From the NCBI RefSeq assembly GCF_018332695.1, contig NZ_BOQN01000038.1, positions 124,001-188,000 of the forward strand: a DNA stretch of 64,000 nt, in the 5' to 3' direction. Below, in pieces: positions 50,468 through 58,778 of this stretch (position 1 is the stretch's first letter; every line of letters begins with the position of its first letter). The notes under the pieces were generated by a model. That model made no database searches. It was not told where the DNA came from and saw nothing but the letters and a program-made list of their open reading frames with translations. Source of the DNA: Paractinoplanes toevensis. Lineage in GTDB: Bacteria > Actinomycetota > Actinomycetes > Mycobacteriales > Micromonosporaceae. The position numbers were made by a program, and so were the translations under genes.

Positions 50468-50902
50468 TCAGCGGCGCTCGGCCAGATCGGCGAGGCGGTT
50501 CAGGGCCTCCGTGTTACGGGCGTGCAGCACGAGGTCGTTGATTTTGTTGCGCAGCAGCAGCAGCGGTCCGCCGTCGAGCTGCTCGTGCATGGTCACCCGG
50601 GTGGCGTCCGGCCCGTCCGGCTCCAGGATGATGTCGACGGTCGCCTCGCCCAGCGGCCACAGTCCGGCCTTGAGTTTCAGCCGCCGATCGGTCGTCACGG
50701 CGAGCACCGTCGAGGAATCCCGCAGCGACACCGGCCACGGTCCGGCCTTGTGGTGCAGTTGAGATCCCACCGCGGGCCACGACGGGTCGACGTCGCGGAT
50801 GTGCGCGGTGCCGACCACCCAGTCGCTGTAGCACCACCCGTCGGAGAGAACGGCGAAAACTCGGTCGGCCGGTGCCTTGATTGCGCGCTTCACTATTGCC
50901 AC
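50468..50902 (-). CDS. SRPBCC (polyketide cyclase/START-like) protein
   Basis: The 144-residue protein shows the family's N-terminal strand-helix (VKRAIKAPADRVFAVLSDGW, YSDWVVGTAHIRDVDPSW), middle strands and the C-terminal helix LLLRNKINDLVLHARNTEAL. The fold binds hydrophobic ligands. Function is unknown. It is the last gene of a four-gene operon; its start lies 10 bp inside the lipoprotein gene end. It is a common extra member of such clusters in Micromonosporaceae-like genomes, but I cannot link it to the WXG/DUF1023 proteins by sequence. Confidence 0.85.
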   Translation of the reverse strand: MAIVKRAIKAPADRVFAVLSDGWCYSDWVVGTAHIRDVDPSWPAVGSQLHHKAGPWPVSLRDSSTVLAVTTDRRLKLKAGLWPLGEATVDIILEPDGPDATRVTMHEQLDGGPLLLLRNKINDLVLHARNTEALNRLADLAERR

Positions 50903-51360
50903 GCTGCGTGATTACCCCCGGAAGGGCTGCCGTAACAGGGGGAGTAGACGAGCAGGGCGAGAGCGCTGCCCTGCACGGTGCTCTCCAGGTGGACCTTGAA
51001 CTCGTCCGGGGTCGTGGCGGCCAGGATCGCGGTCGTGCCGATGGTGCGGTTGTCGGTGATCGTCCAGCCGGCGGCCTTCCACTCGTCGCGCACCCGGGCC
51101 GCCGTCGCGACGTGCTCGGCCGCGGGCAGCGCGACCTGATATCCGCCCTGGATGAAGTAGACGCCGTCGCCGCCGCTCTCACCGCGCCGGCCGGTGCACG
51201 GCGCGTCGAGCAGGCTCGGCCGGGTCAGCACTCCGCCGAGCTGCCCGGCGACACTCTCCGCCCGGGCCTGCACCACCGCCTTGGCGTCGTCGATGGTTTT
51301 GGTCTCCACGTCGTCCTTCCCTCCGTCACACCCGGCCACCGCCAGGGCCGTTACCAGCAT
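50893..51360 (-). CDS. Small secreted lipoprotein
   Basis: From ATG 51360 the 155-residue product begins MLVTALAVAGCDGGKDDVE with a lipobox V-A-G-C at Cys 11. The n-region is unusually short; GTG 51372, four codons upstream, is an alternative start. The exported domain (TIDDAKAVVQARAESVAGQL, GGDGVYFIQGGYQVALPAAE, VRDEWKAAGWTITDNRTIG) has two further cysteines (DAPCTG; YSPCYG) that could form a disulphide. The family is not recognised. It starts 13 bp after the DUF1023 stop and sits in the operon. It might be the surface partner or immunity factor of the hydrolase; this is a guess. Confidence 0.7.
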   Translation of the reverse strand: MLVTALAVAGCDGGKDDVETKTIDDAKAVVQARAESVAGQLGGVLTRPSLLDAPCTGRRGESGGDGVYFIQGGYQVALPAAEHVATAARVRDEWKAAGWTITDNRTIGTTAILAATTPDEFKVHLESTVQGSALALLVYSPCYGSPSGGNHAAWQ

Positions 51361-51373
51361 CACCAGGAGCACC

Positions 51374-53065
51374 TCAGGGAACGACGTCCGGCGGCGGCGA
51401 GCCGTGCACCGTGCCGACCCGGCTGTACTGGCCGACCAGAACCCTTGCCTGGTTGTTGACGCTCTCACTGTCCTGCTCCCAGTAGTGGGTGTGTCCGGAG
51501 GTGTCGACGACGTACTGGTTGGCGCCGAACGCCGCCTCGTGCGGGCTGACGCCGTGACCGTCGTCGTACGCGTCGCCGATGAACGGGCCGGCGATCGGCA
51601 CGAGCTGCGTGTACTTGGTGACGTTGCTGGTCTCCGAGACCGGGTCGTTGCCGGCCGAACCGGCCCACACGTGCCGCGGGTCGGCCATCAGGTCACTCGC
51701 GTGGTCGGTGTGCATGCCCGGGCTGCCCTGCACCATGATGTCGTCGACCGGCAGCCGGCCGGTCAGGGCCGCCTCGGCGACCACCGTCGAACCGTACGAG
51801 TGGCCCATCGCGACCAGGTGCGACGGCCCGGTGTCGTGGGTGGCCCGGAGGCCCTCCATGAAGTGCAGATAGGACGGCCCGCCCTGCTCGGACCGGCCCT
51901 CGCCCACCACCGAGAAGTTGTTCAGGTCGGGGGCGTCGTAGCCCAGCCAGTACACCGTGGAGACCTGGCCGGGCTGATCCAGGTACAGGTCGGTGGCGGC
52001 GTTGACGGTCTGCATCCGCTTCACGTTGTCGACGGTGTTGCCCTCCATCGTGGTGCCCAGGCCGGGCACCCACACGCCGGTGTGCAGTGCGGTGTCCGGA
52101 TCGCCCACCGCGATCACCACCCGCCCGTCGCCCGAGCCGTCCACCCCGAGCAGCAGCCCCGGCGGCCCGAGCCGTTGCAGCGCCTTGTCGACCTCGGCGA
52201 GTTTGTCCAGCTGGGACTGCGCGGCGTTCATCGCCTCGGTCTCCCGCTGGATCTCGAACCGGTTGCGCGGATCGTTCATCAGCAGGTCGGCGAGGCGGCG
52301 GGCGTGCGCGTCGGCGTCGGACCGCAGCGCGTCCATCCGAGTGGTCAGCACCAGGCGATTGGCGACGTCCCGGTCGGTCGACGGCACCCCGTCGAGCCAG
52401 CCGACCAGCTCCGGGAAATCCCGGATCGCCTGCTCCTGCTGCTCCGGCGTGAGCGTGCGCCACCAGCCGTTGACCTCTTTCGGCGTACGCCCCTGCTGGT
52501 CACGCAGCGTCGCCTCGTCGACCGGCGGAAGACCCAGCGTGCCGAAGCCGGCCGTAGCGTCCGGCAGGTTGACGCTGATCGCGTCGGCCGTGCTCGCGTC
52601 CGACTCGGCGGCCTGGGCCAGGATCGCCCGGAACTCGTTCACGTACGCCGCGATCTGCTGCGCGACGATCTGCGGCGAACCGGATTCGGTGAACATCCGG
52701 GAGGGCGCGGTCACCGTACCCGTGGTGACGTCGACCGAGAATCCGCGGCCGGACGCCTCCGCCGCGATGCCCTGCACGCGGCCCTGCAGGCCGCGCAGGG
52801 TGTCGGCGTGCAGGCGCAGGGCGTCACCGATGCGCCGGCACGGAGGGTACGCGTTGCTGGCCTCGGACCGCAGATCGTGACCGCGCGCCGCCGCGGCCTC
52901 GGCGGCCGGCCCGTCCGGCCACACGTGCTCGAGGTCGCGGCTGACCCGGATCAGCTCCTCGCAGGCGTCGTCGATGCTGCCGGCCATCCGCAACCACCCG
53001 TCGGCCCGCCGCCCGATCGCGTCGGTGTCGACGTCGAACAGCATCCGCAGGGTGACCTCGCTCAT
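51374..53065 (-). CDS. DUF1023 alpha/beta hydrolase with N-terminal WXG-like helical region
   Basis: The 563-residue protein has a helical N-terminal half (DDACEELIRVSRDLEHVWPD, GDALRLHADTLRGLQGRVQG) like WXG100/EspA-type proteins. The C-terminal part is a DUF1023 hydrolase with the nucleophile in VAMGHSYGSTVVAEAAL, the acid in WAGSAGNDPVSETSNV and the His in TSGHTHYWEQ. Such proteins are linked to type VII secretion in actinomycetes; export is likely but not shown. Its start overlaps the WXG-like gene end by 4 bp, so they are coupled. The lipoprotein gene follows. Confidence 0.88.
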   Translation of the reverse strand: MSEVTLRMLFDVDTDAIGRRADGWLRMAGSIDDACEELIRVSRDLEHVWPDGPAAEAAAARGHDLRSEASNAYPPCRRIGDALRLHADTLRGLQGRVQGIAAEASGRGFSVDVTTGTVTAPSRMFTESGSPQIVAQQIAAYVNEFRAILAQAAESDASTADAISVNLPDATAGFGTLGLPPVDEATLRDQQGRTPKEVNGWWRTLTPEQQEQAIRDFPELVGWLDGVPSTDRDVANRLVLTTRMDALRSDADAHARRLADLLMNDPRNRFEIQRETEAMNAAQSQLDKLAEVDKALQRLGPPGLLLGVDGSGDGRVVIAVGDPDTALHTGVWVPGLGTTMEGNTVDNVKRMQTVNAATDLYLDQPGQVSTVYWLGYDAPDLNNFSVVGEGRSEQGGPSYLHFMEGLRATHDTGPSHLVAMGHSYGSTVVAEAALTGRLPVDDIMVQGSPGMHTDHASDLMADPRHVWAGSAGNDPVSETSNVTKYTQLVPIAGPFIGDAYDDGHGVSPHEAAFGANQYVVDTSGHTHYWEQDSESVNNQARVLVGQYSRVGTVHGSPPPDVVP

Positions 53066-53361
53066 CGCGGCGGCCGCCCGGCGCCGCCGACCCGGTCGGC
53101 TGCGGCCTGGTCACTGGCCTGCAACGCCCGGGCCGACGCGGTGAGCCCGTCCCCGAACGCGCGGACCTGACCGGCGAGGTTGCCGGTGAAGGTCTGCCAG
53201 GCCGCGGCGGCCCGCCGCAGGGCGGCATCGGTGGCCCAGCCGGCCGATCCGGCCGCCGGCGGCAGATCAGATTCATTTCCGGTGTACGCCGTGCGAAAGC
53301 CGTCGGACGCCGCCGCGACGGCCCCGCCCACTTTGACCAGCCCCGGTAGGTCGACCTCCAC
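53062..53361 (-). CDS. WXG100-like small helical protein
   Basis: The 99-residue protein is a two-helix type: VDLPGLVKVGGAVAAASDGF, then ALRRAAAAWQTFTGNLAGQV and FGDGLTASARALQASDQAAA. The exact W-x-G turn is not present (the turn region reads PAAGSAGWATDAAL), so it may belong to the EspC/DUF-type relatives of ESAT-6. It is the first gene of the WXG-DUF1023-lipoprotein-SRPBCC operon and overlaps the next by 4 bp. It probably partners with the hydrolase for secretion. The 217-bp gap to the divergent CHAP gene shows no named element. Confidence 0.7.
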   Translation of the reverse strand: MEVDLPGLVKVGGAVAAASDGFRTAYTGNESDLPPAAGSAGWATDAALRRAAAAWQTFTGNLAGQVRAFGDGLTASARALQASDQAAADRVGGAGRPPR

Positions 53362-53578
53362 GTAGAGCCCCCCGTAAATGCCTCAACGTGTCCAGCACGG
53401 TACAACACGTGAGCCGTACGGGCGGGGGTCGTGCCGAACCGTCGGATCCCGCACGGGGTCAGCGGACTGTCCGGAAATGCCGTCCACAGGGGCCTAAGTA
53501 CCTTTTAGCCATTTCGATCGGCGGTCCGCTTTGCTTGGGTTGCTCTCGGTAACCACTTCCATCCCTCCGAGGAGCAAC

Positions 53579-54955
53579 ATGTTTCGCATTCGGGCCATGG
53601 TGCTGGGTCTGGCGCTGGTCGCCGGCTCGGCCGGGGCCGTCCCCCTGTCGATGTCCCCGGCGGCCGCGGCGGCGGGCAACGTGCTGCTGCCGGGCAGCCA
53701 GTGGTTCGGCGGCACCGGCGTGCCGGTCTGCAACCTGCCCAAGTGGACCACCTGCGGCGGCCAGGCCCCGGTCGGCTCGGCCGGGCAGTGCGTAGAGCTG
53801 GCGCAGCGCTTCTACCAGGCCAAAGGATGGTACCGGGGGATCTTCCCGAACGTCGCGGGCGCGATCGACATCTTCACCGGCGCGGCGAAACTGGGCATGA
53901 CCCGGCAGGCCCAGGGCGCGATCAGCACGGTCGTCCCCGGCGACATGCTGGTGTTCAGCGGCGGCAGCACCCGGCTGGCCGACGGACGGCTCGCCGGGCA
54001 CGTCGCGGTGATCGACAGCATCACCACCAACGGGGACGGGACCCGCACCCTCAACACGGTCAACCAGAACGCGAAGGTCGTGCGGCAGCCGGCCCGATGG
54101 CACGGTGGCCGGGTCGACTCGTACCTGTCGACGCACACGATCGAAGGTGTCGTGCACGACCCGGACAATCGCGGCTCCGGCACCGGTGCGGGCGGCAGCA
54201 CCGGCTACCCGGACGTCGTCAACGGCGGCGGCTCCCGGCTGACCGGGCCGAGCTCCTACCTGGACGTCAGCTCGATCGGGCAGGTCTACGCCTGGAACGG
54301 CGCCTACCACGGTGGGCAGCCGGCCGGGAACACCGGCATCACCGACGTGGCCCTCGCGCCGAACGGGCGCGGTTACTGGATGACCGACTCGGTGGGGCAC
54401 GTCTACGCGTACCCGGGCGCCAACCCCTACTTCGGCGGCAGCCCGCAGGGTGCCGGGCGGATCGTCTCGATCGCCGCTCGGCCGGACGGCACCGGTTACT
54501 GGCTGATGTCCGAGAGCGGGCAGGTCTACTCCTACCCGCCGAGCAACACCTACTACGGCGGCAGCCCGGCCGGCTACTCCGGCAAGTTCGTGGCGATCGA
54601 GGCGACCTCGACCGGCCGCGGCTACTGGCTGCTCACCTCGGCCGGCCAGATCTACGCGTACGGCGACGCGCCGTGGCACGGCAACGCGACCGGTTTCCAG
54701 AAGGCGATCGTCAGCCTGTCCCGCACCCCCGGCAACGGATATGTGCTGGTCAGCATGACCGGCCAGGTGTACGCGTTCGGCGACGCCAAGCATTTCGGCA
54801 ACGTGCCGAGCATCGCCGGGGACGCGGCCGACATCAGCTACGCGCTGCCCGGCATGGCACCCGGCTACCTGATCGTCAGCACCTCCGGCGCGCACTACGC
54901 GTTCGGCTCGGCGCCGTTCATCAACAACCCGACCGGCTACACCGGCAAGTTCTAG
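53579..54955 (+). CDS. Secreted CHAP-domain protein with six propeller-like repeats
   Basis: The 458-residue protein starts with a signal peptide (MFRIRAMVLGLALVAGSAGA, cleavage after AAAA near residue 32). The CHAP domain (about 40-185) has the catalytic Cys in GSAGQCVELAQRFY (C71) and His in LAGHVAVIDSI (H141), as in amidase/endopeptidase lysins. From residue 220 six repeats of about 38 residues follow, of the type GRGYWLLTSAGQIYAYGDA and GTGYWLMSESGQVYSY. GAGGAG precedes ATG 53579. The GH19-type gene follows after 10 bp with the same kind of repeats. They may bind the wall or target sugars while the catalytic head cuts peptidoglycan. Confidence 0.88.
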   Translation: MFRIRAMVLGLALVAGSAGAVPLSMSPAAAAAGNVLLPGSQWFGGTGVPVCNLPKWTTCGGQAPVGSAGQCVELAQRFYQAKGWYRGIFPNVAGAIDIFTGAAKLGMTRQAQGAISTVVPGDMLVFSGGSTRLADGRLAGHVAVIDSITTNGDGTRTLNTVNQNAKVVRQPARWHGGRVDSYLSTHTIEGVVHDPDNRGSGTGAGGSTGYPDVVNGGGSRLTGPSSYLDVSSIGQVYAWNGAYHGGQPAGNTGITDVALAPNGRGYWMTDSVGHVYAYPGANPYFGGSPQGAGRIVSIAARPDGTGYWLMSESGQVYSYPPSNTYYGGSPAGYSGKFVAIEATSTGRGYWLLTSAGQIYAYGDAPWHGNATGFQKAIVSLSRTPGNGYVLVSMTGQVYAFGDAKHFGNVPSIAGDAADISYALPGMAPGYLIVSTSGAHYAFGSAPFINNPTGYTGKF

Positions 54956-54965
54956 GGAGAACGCC

Positions 54966-56384
54966 ATGAAACGCTGGCTCGCAGCCGTCGTCCTCGCGGC
55001 GACCGTCATCACCCCCGCCTCGGCCGCGTCGGCGGCCGACGTCACCACCCACAAGCCGCCGGTCGGCGTCGCCGCCAGCCGGTCCGGCCTCGGTTACTGG
55101 ATCGCCGCCGCGGACGGTGGTGTCTTCAGCTTCGGTGACGCCAGGTTCTACGGCTCGATGGGCGGCAAGCCGCTCAACGCCCCGATCACCGGCATCGCGG
55201 CCACTCCGTCCGGCCTGGGCTACTGGCTGGTCGCGGCGGACGGTGGGGTGTTCGCGTTCGGCGACGCCGCCGCGAAGGGCTCGATGGGCGGCAAGCCGCT
55301 CAACGCCCCGGTCCGCGGCATCGCCGCGACGCCGTCCGGGCAGGGCTACTGGCTGGTGGCCGCCGACGGCGGGATCTTCTCGTTCGGTGACGCGAAGTTC
55401 GCCGGCTCGATGGGCGGCAAGCCGCTCAACGCGCCGATGGTCGGCATCAGCGCCACCCCGTCCGGCCAGGGCTACTGGCTGGCCGGCGCGGACGGCGGGG
55501 TGTTCGCGTTCGGCGACGCTCCCGCGAAGGGCTCGATGGGCGGCAAGCCGCTCAACGCCCCGGTCGTCGGGATCACCGGCTCCCCCAGCGGCCAGGGCTA
55601 TCGACTGGTGGCGGCGGACGGCGGGATCTTCGCGTACGGCGATGCCAGGTTCTTCGGGTCGATGGGCGGGCAGCGCCTCGCCAAGCCGGTGCTCGGAATG
55701 GCCGCGATCCGCAACGACGGCTACCTGATGATCGCCGGCGACGGCGGGCTGTTCGCGTTCGGCTCGGCCGCCTACTTCGGCCGGGTGACCTACTCCGGCG
55801 ACGCCGGCAGCACCCTGCCGGCCGACGCCGCGGTCACCCCCGCCCTGCTCAAGGAGGCGCTGGGCATTCCGTTGACCCCGGCGGTGACCGACGGCCTGCC
55901 GTCACTGAACGCCGCCATGCGCCGCGGCAACATCAACAGCCCGGCCCGGGTGGCCGCGTTCCTCGCCACGCTCAAGGTGGAGAGCGGGGTGCAGTACGGC
56001 CGGCTGGAGATCGGCTGCAGCGCCAAGATGAAGTACTACCCGTACTGCGGTCGCGGCTTCACCCAGCTGACCTGGGACTACAACTACCGGGCGGTCGGCG
56101 CCTACCTGAACCACGACTTCCTCGGTCACCCCGACGACGCTCGTTCGGCGGCCTACAGCGCCGACATCGCGCGGTGGTACTGGACCGTGTCGCACGATCT
56201 CAACACGCCGTCGGACCAGCTCAACATGGGCCGGGTGACCAAGGCGATCAACGGCTCCGGGGCCACTACCGCCACGATGACGGCCCGCTGCAACGACTTC
56301 AAGGGCGTGCTCACCTACTACCGCAACCACGGCGGGTACGCCGTGGACCTCAACGCGGTGAACTGCTACGACAAGAAGTCCTAG
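54966..56384 (+). CDS. Secreted GH19-like lytic enzyme with six propeller-like repeats
   Basis: The 472-residue protein has a signal peptide (MKRWLAAVVLAATVITPASA), then five 42-residue repeats and a sixth partial one (units such as GYWLVAADGGVFAFGDA plus SMGGKPLNAP). The C-terminal domain (290-470) is GH19 chitinase/lysozyme-like, with the catalytic Glu candidate in FLATLKVESGVQYG (E339) and the motif CGRGFTQLTWDYNYRA. Relatives cut chitin or peptidoglycan. It is the second gene of the CHAP-GH19 operon. Domain order is reversed relative to the CHAP protein (repeats first here, head first there). Confidence 0.88.
   Translation: MKRWLAAVVLAATVITPASAASAADVTTHKPPVGVAASRSGLGYWIAAADGGVFSFGDARFYGSMGGKPLNAPITGIAATPSGLGYWLVAADGGVFAFGDAAAKGSMGGKPLNAPVRGIAATPSGQGYWLVAADGGIFSFGDAKFAGSMGGKPLNAPMVGISATPSGQGYWLAGADGGVFAFGDAPAKGSMGGKPLNAPVVGITGSPSGQGYRLVAADGGIFAYGDARFFGSMGGQRLAKPVLGMAAIRNDGYLMIAGDGGLFAFGSAAYFGRVTYSGDAGSTLPADAAVTPALLKEALGIPLTPAVTDGLPSLNAAMRRGNINSPARVAAFLATLKVESGVQYGRLEIGCSAKMKYYPYCGRGFTQLTWDYNYRAVGAYLNHDFLGHPDDARSAAYSADIARWYWTVSHDLNTPSDQLNMGRVTKAINGSGATTATMTARCNDFKGVLTYYRNHGGYAVDLNAVNCYDKKS
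55083..55795 (+). repeat. 126-bp tandem repeat, five units plus a partial sixth
   Basis: Units start at 55083, 55209, 55335, 55461, 55587 and 55713 (partial). Each encodes 42 residues with the core G-x-G-Y-W and A-D-G-G-x-F-x-F/Y-G-D-A, then G-S-M-G-G. The first four share long identical stretches (for example the GSMGGKPLNAP codons), so recent duplication or ongoing homogenisation is likely. Confidence 0.9.
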
Positions 56385-57229
56385 GGCTGGCGCACCTCGA
56401 CGTTGCCGTCGTGCACGCGGACCGGCAGGACCGGCTGATTGCTGGCCGCCGGCCCGTGCACGACGGCACCGTCGCGCAACCGGAAGGTGCTGCCGTGCCA
56501 GGGGCAGACGATGCACGCGTCGGAACCCGTGCCGACCACCTCGCCCTCGCCGAGCGGGGCCGTCTCGTGGCCACACCGCTCGATCATCGCCGAGACGTCG
56601 GCGCCGTCGCGGTAGAACAGGACGGCCACGTCGCCGACCGTGCGGACGGCGGGCTTGCGGTCCGGGAACGACGCCAGGGAACCGGCGACGGTCCATTCCT
56701 CCGGGATGCGGACGATCTCTGGGGCGGCCTGATTGGCGCCACCGCTCTGGGCGTACGCCAGATGGCCGCCCAGATAAGCACCCAGCCCGGCCACCGACAG
56801 ACCGGCGAAGCCGAGGGCCTTGCCCCGCGCGGTGTTGCCGCGCAGGCGGGCCACCAGCGACCCGGCGTAGAGGCCGACCGCGACGACGTTGGCCGCGGCG
56901 TGCACGAGACCGACCCGGCGCCGGTCCTTGGTCATCTCCGACCAGTCGACCAGGCCGGCCGCGATGGCCGGAACCGCCCCGGCGGTGCCGACCGCGACCA
57001 GCGTGGTGGTCGCCCGCCGGGTGCCGGGCAGCAGATCGAGGATGGCGGTGCTGATGAACGCGCCGACCGGCGCCTGAACCAGCACGGGGTGCAGCGGATG
57101 CCCGAGCCAGGTGCCGTGCAGCAGGTCCTTGAGCCGCTGCGGGCGGGACGCGCCGAGAACCGCTTCCTGAAGCTTGTCACTGACCGTGTCGAGCGAGCGA
57201 GCCTCTTCCAACCGGGTGAGTATCCGCAT
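56381..57229 (-). CDS. DUF2231 membrane protein fused to a Rieske [2Fe-2S] domain
   Basis: The 282-residue product from ATG 57229 has a DUF2231 membrane part (residues 30-165: LLHGTWLGHPLHPVLVQAPV, FISTAILDLLPGTR, WSEMTKDRRRVGLVHAAANV, with conserved His pairs) and a C-terminal Rieske domain. The cluster ligands are CGHE and CPWHGSTF (C-x-H and C-x-x-H) with a DGAVVHGPA tail. It would pass electrons at the membrane; the partner is unknown. An upstream in-frame start at 57265 is possible. Its stop overlaps the convergent GH19-type gene by 4 bp. Confidence 0.9.
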   Translation of the reverse strand: MRILTRLEEARSLDTVSDKLQEAVLGASRPQRLKDLLHGTWLGHPLHPVLVQAPVGAFISTAILDLLPGTRRATTTLVAVGTAGAVPAIAAGLVDWSEMTKDRRRVGLVHAAANVVAVGLYAGSLVARLRGNTARGKALGFAGLSVAGLGAYLGGHLAYAQSGGANQAAPEIVRIPEEWTVAGSLASFPDRKPAVRTVGDVAVLFYRDGADVSAMIERCGHETAPLGEGEVVGTGSDACIVCPWHGSTFRLRDGAVVHGPAASNQPVLPVRVHDGNVEVRQP

Positions 57230-57278
57230 GGCATGGGCGTTCCCCGCCCGGCGCCGCCAAAACATCGATGCCGAACCG

Positions 57279-58778
57279 TCAGCCGGTGATGACCCCGTTG
57301 GTGGCGAGGAACTGGGTGCGCTCGCGGAGGAACGTGCGCAGGGTGTCCGCCTCGGTGGAGACCGCGGCGGGGTCGGCGCCGTTCACGGTGGTGACGACCT
57401 TGGTGATGGTGTCGACGGCGTTCAGGGCGGCGGCACCGGCGAAGATCTTGCGGTACAGCTCGCGGTAGGCCTCGTCGTACGTCGGCCGGTAGGCCGCGGA
57501 GGCCAGGAAACGCTCCTTGAGCTTGTTGCCGCTCATTCCGCGGAAACCCCCGCCGCCCTGGGGTGGCTGCACGCCGTCGGGCGGCTGCATTCCGGCGGCA
57601 GGCTCCTGGCCGCCACCGGGGAAGGCGCCGCCGCCCGGGAGCCCGCCGCCGCCCCGGAAGCCGCCGCCCATGCTGGCGGTCGTGTGCGGGTCCTGGGTGG
57701 CGTCGCCGGAGAGGGCCAGGTTGTAGTCCCAGCCGATCACCGCGAACTTGCGGGTGCGCAGGTCGTACCAGAGGTAGTAGTTGCGGCCGGGGCCGGCCAT
57801 GTCGTCGAAGTTGGTCAGCAGGTTCTGGGTCGCGACGTAGCGGGCGAACGACGCGACGTCGACGTGGTCGCCGAGGCGCTGGTCGAAGTCGGCGTCGCTG
57901 CTCCCGTTCACCCATTTGATCAGGTCGATGACCGGCTGGAGGTCCTGGCTGCCCTTCAGGTTGATCTGCTTGAAGTCGTCGGCGTAGTCGGTGGGGTCGT
58001 CGCCCTGGTCGGTGAACTGGCTGGTGGCCATGCTCTTGTAGAGGACGCCGTCGTCCCCCACGGTGGCGGTGAAGTTCTCGTCGGGGTGCTCGACGATGAG
58101 CCGGGCGGTGGCCGGGCGGTCGTTGACGGTGAAGCTGCTGTAGGCGTACCGCTGGATCGGCTCGCCCGCCGCGGCCAGCACGTTGAGGGTGACCGCCTCG
58201 TTGAGGACGCTCGCGCCGCCGCCCATGCCGCCGACCCGCACGGCGATCTCGCGGTGGCCCTGGTAGCGGCGGCCGTCGACGAACTCGTCGAAGCGGATCA
58301 GCCAGGGCAGCTTCTCCGGTTCCTCGGCCTTGAGCGACGCTCGGCCGCCCCCGAAACCGCCGCGGCCGCCGCCGAAGCCGCCCTGGCGCGATTGGCCGTC
58401 GCGGGTGATGCCCTGCAGGGTCGAGTTGCCCTTGAGCCGGATGCCGACGCTGGGCACCGCGGTCCCGTCGATGGTCAGGTCGGCTTCGAGGAAGTCCTTC
58501 TCACCGTTCTTCCAGAAGGAGTCGAGCAGGCGCTGGTAGTCGTCGTCGCGGAAGGTCAGCTTGATGCTGTGCGGGCGGGTCGCGTCGAACAGGTCGGTGG
58601 TGCCGGCCAGGTCGACCGTCACGTCGTCGCCGCTCCGGTCGCCGGCGCTGGTGACCAGCGGCGTGACCCGTACGGTGCTGAACAGCACGGCGAGCGCGAG
58701 CACCACCGCGGCGCAGGTGGCCAGGAGTTTCCAGTAGTGCCGGACCCGGACCGGGATGCGGTGTTTGAGGGAGGTCAT
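57279..58778 (-). CDS. CotH-like secreted kinase-fold protein
   Basis: The 499-residue protein has an N-terminal membrane anchor (WKLLATCAAVVLALAVLFST) and a CotH domain: HSIKLTFRDDDYQRLLDSF, VGIRLKGNSTLQGI, LPWLIRFDEFVDGRRYQGH, VLNEAVTLNVLAAAGEPIQR and the Asp motif AVIGWDYNLALSGD. Spore CotH is an atypical protein kinase; bacterial homologues of this length act at the cell surface with unknown targets. Glycine-rich loops (FGGGRGGFGGGR; MGGGFRGGGGLPGGG) interrupt it. Its start overlaps the stop of a VTC-DUF4956 relic by 4 bp, so it belonged to that operon. Confidence 0.9.
   Translation of the reverse strand: MTSLKHRIPVRVRHYWKLLATCAAVVLALAVLFSTVRVTPLVTSAGDRSGDDVTVDLAGTTDLFDATRPHSIKLTFRDDDYQRLLDSFWKNGEKDFLEADLTIDGTAVPSVGIRLKGNSTLQGITRDGQSRQGGFGGGRGGFGGGRASLKAEEPEKLPWLIRFDEFVDGRRYQGHREIAVRVGGMGGGASVLNEAVTLNVLAAAGEPIQRYAYSSFTVNDRPATARLIVEHPDENFTATVGDDGVLYKSMATSQFTDQGDDPTDYADDFKQINLKGSQDLQPVIDLIKWVNGSSDADFDQRLGDHVDVASFARYVATQNLLTNFDDMAGPGRNYYLWYDLRTRKFAVIGWDYNLALSGDATQDPHTTASMGGGFRGGGGLPGGGAFPGGGQEPAAGMQPPDGVQPPQGGGGFRGMSGNKLKERFLASAAYRPTYDEAYRELYRKIFAGAAALNAVDTITKVVTTVNGADPAAVSTEADTLRTFLRERTQFLATNGVITG

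Noticed and set aside
53362..53578. Upstream region of the CHAP gene considered as a c-di-AMP (ydaO-type) riboswitch
   Set aside because: Wall-hydrolase genes in actinomycetes often have this switch, but I could not find its conserved blocks here.
55083..55795. Regular repeat with 126-bp spacing considered as a CRISPR or other array
   Set aside because: The units are contiguous, in frame and encode 42-residue protein repeats; there are no spacers.
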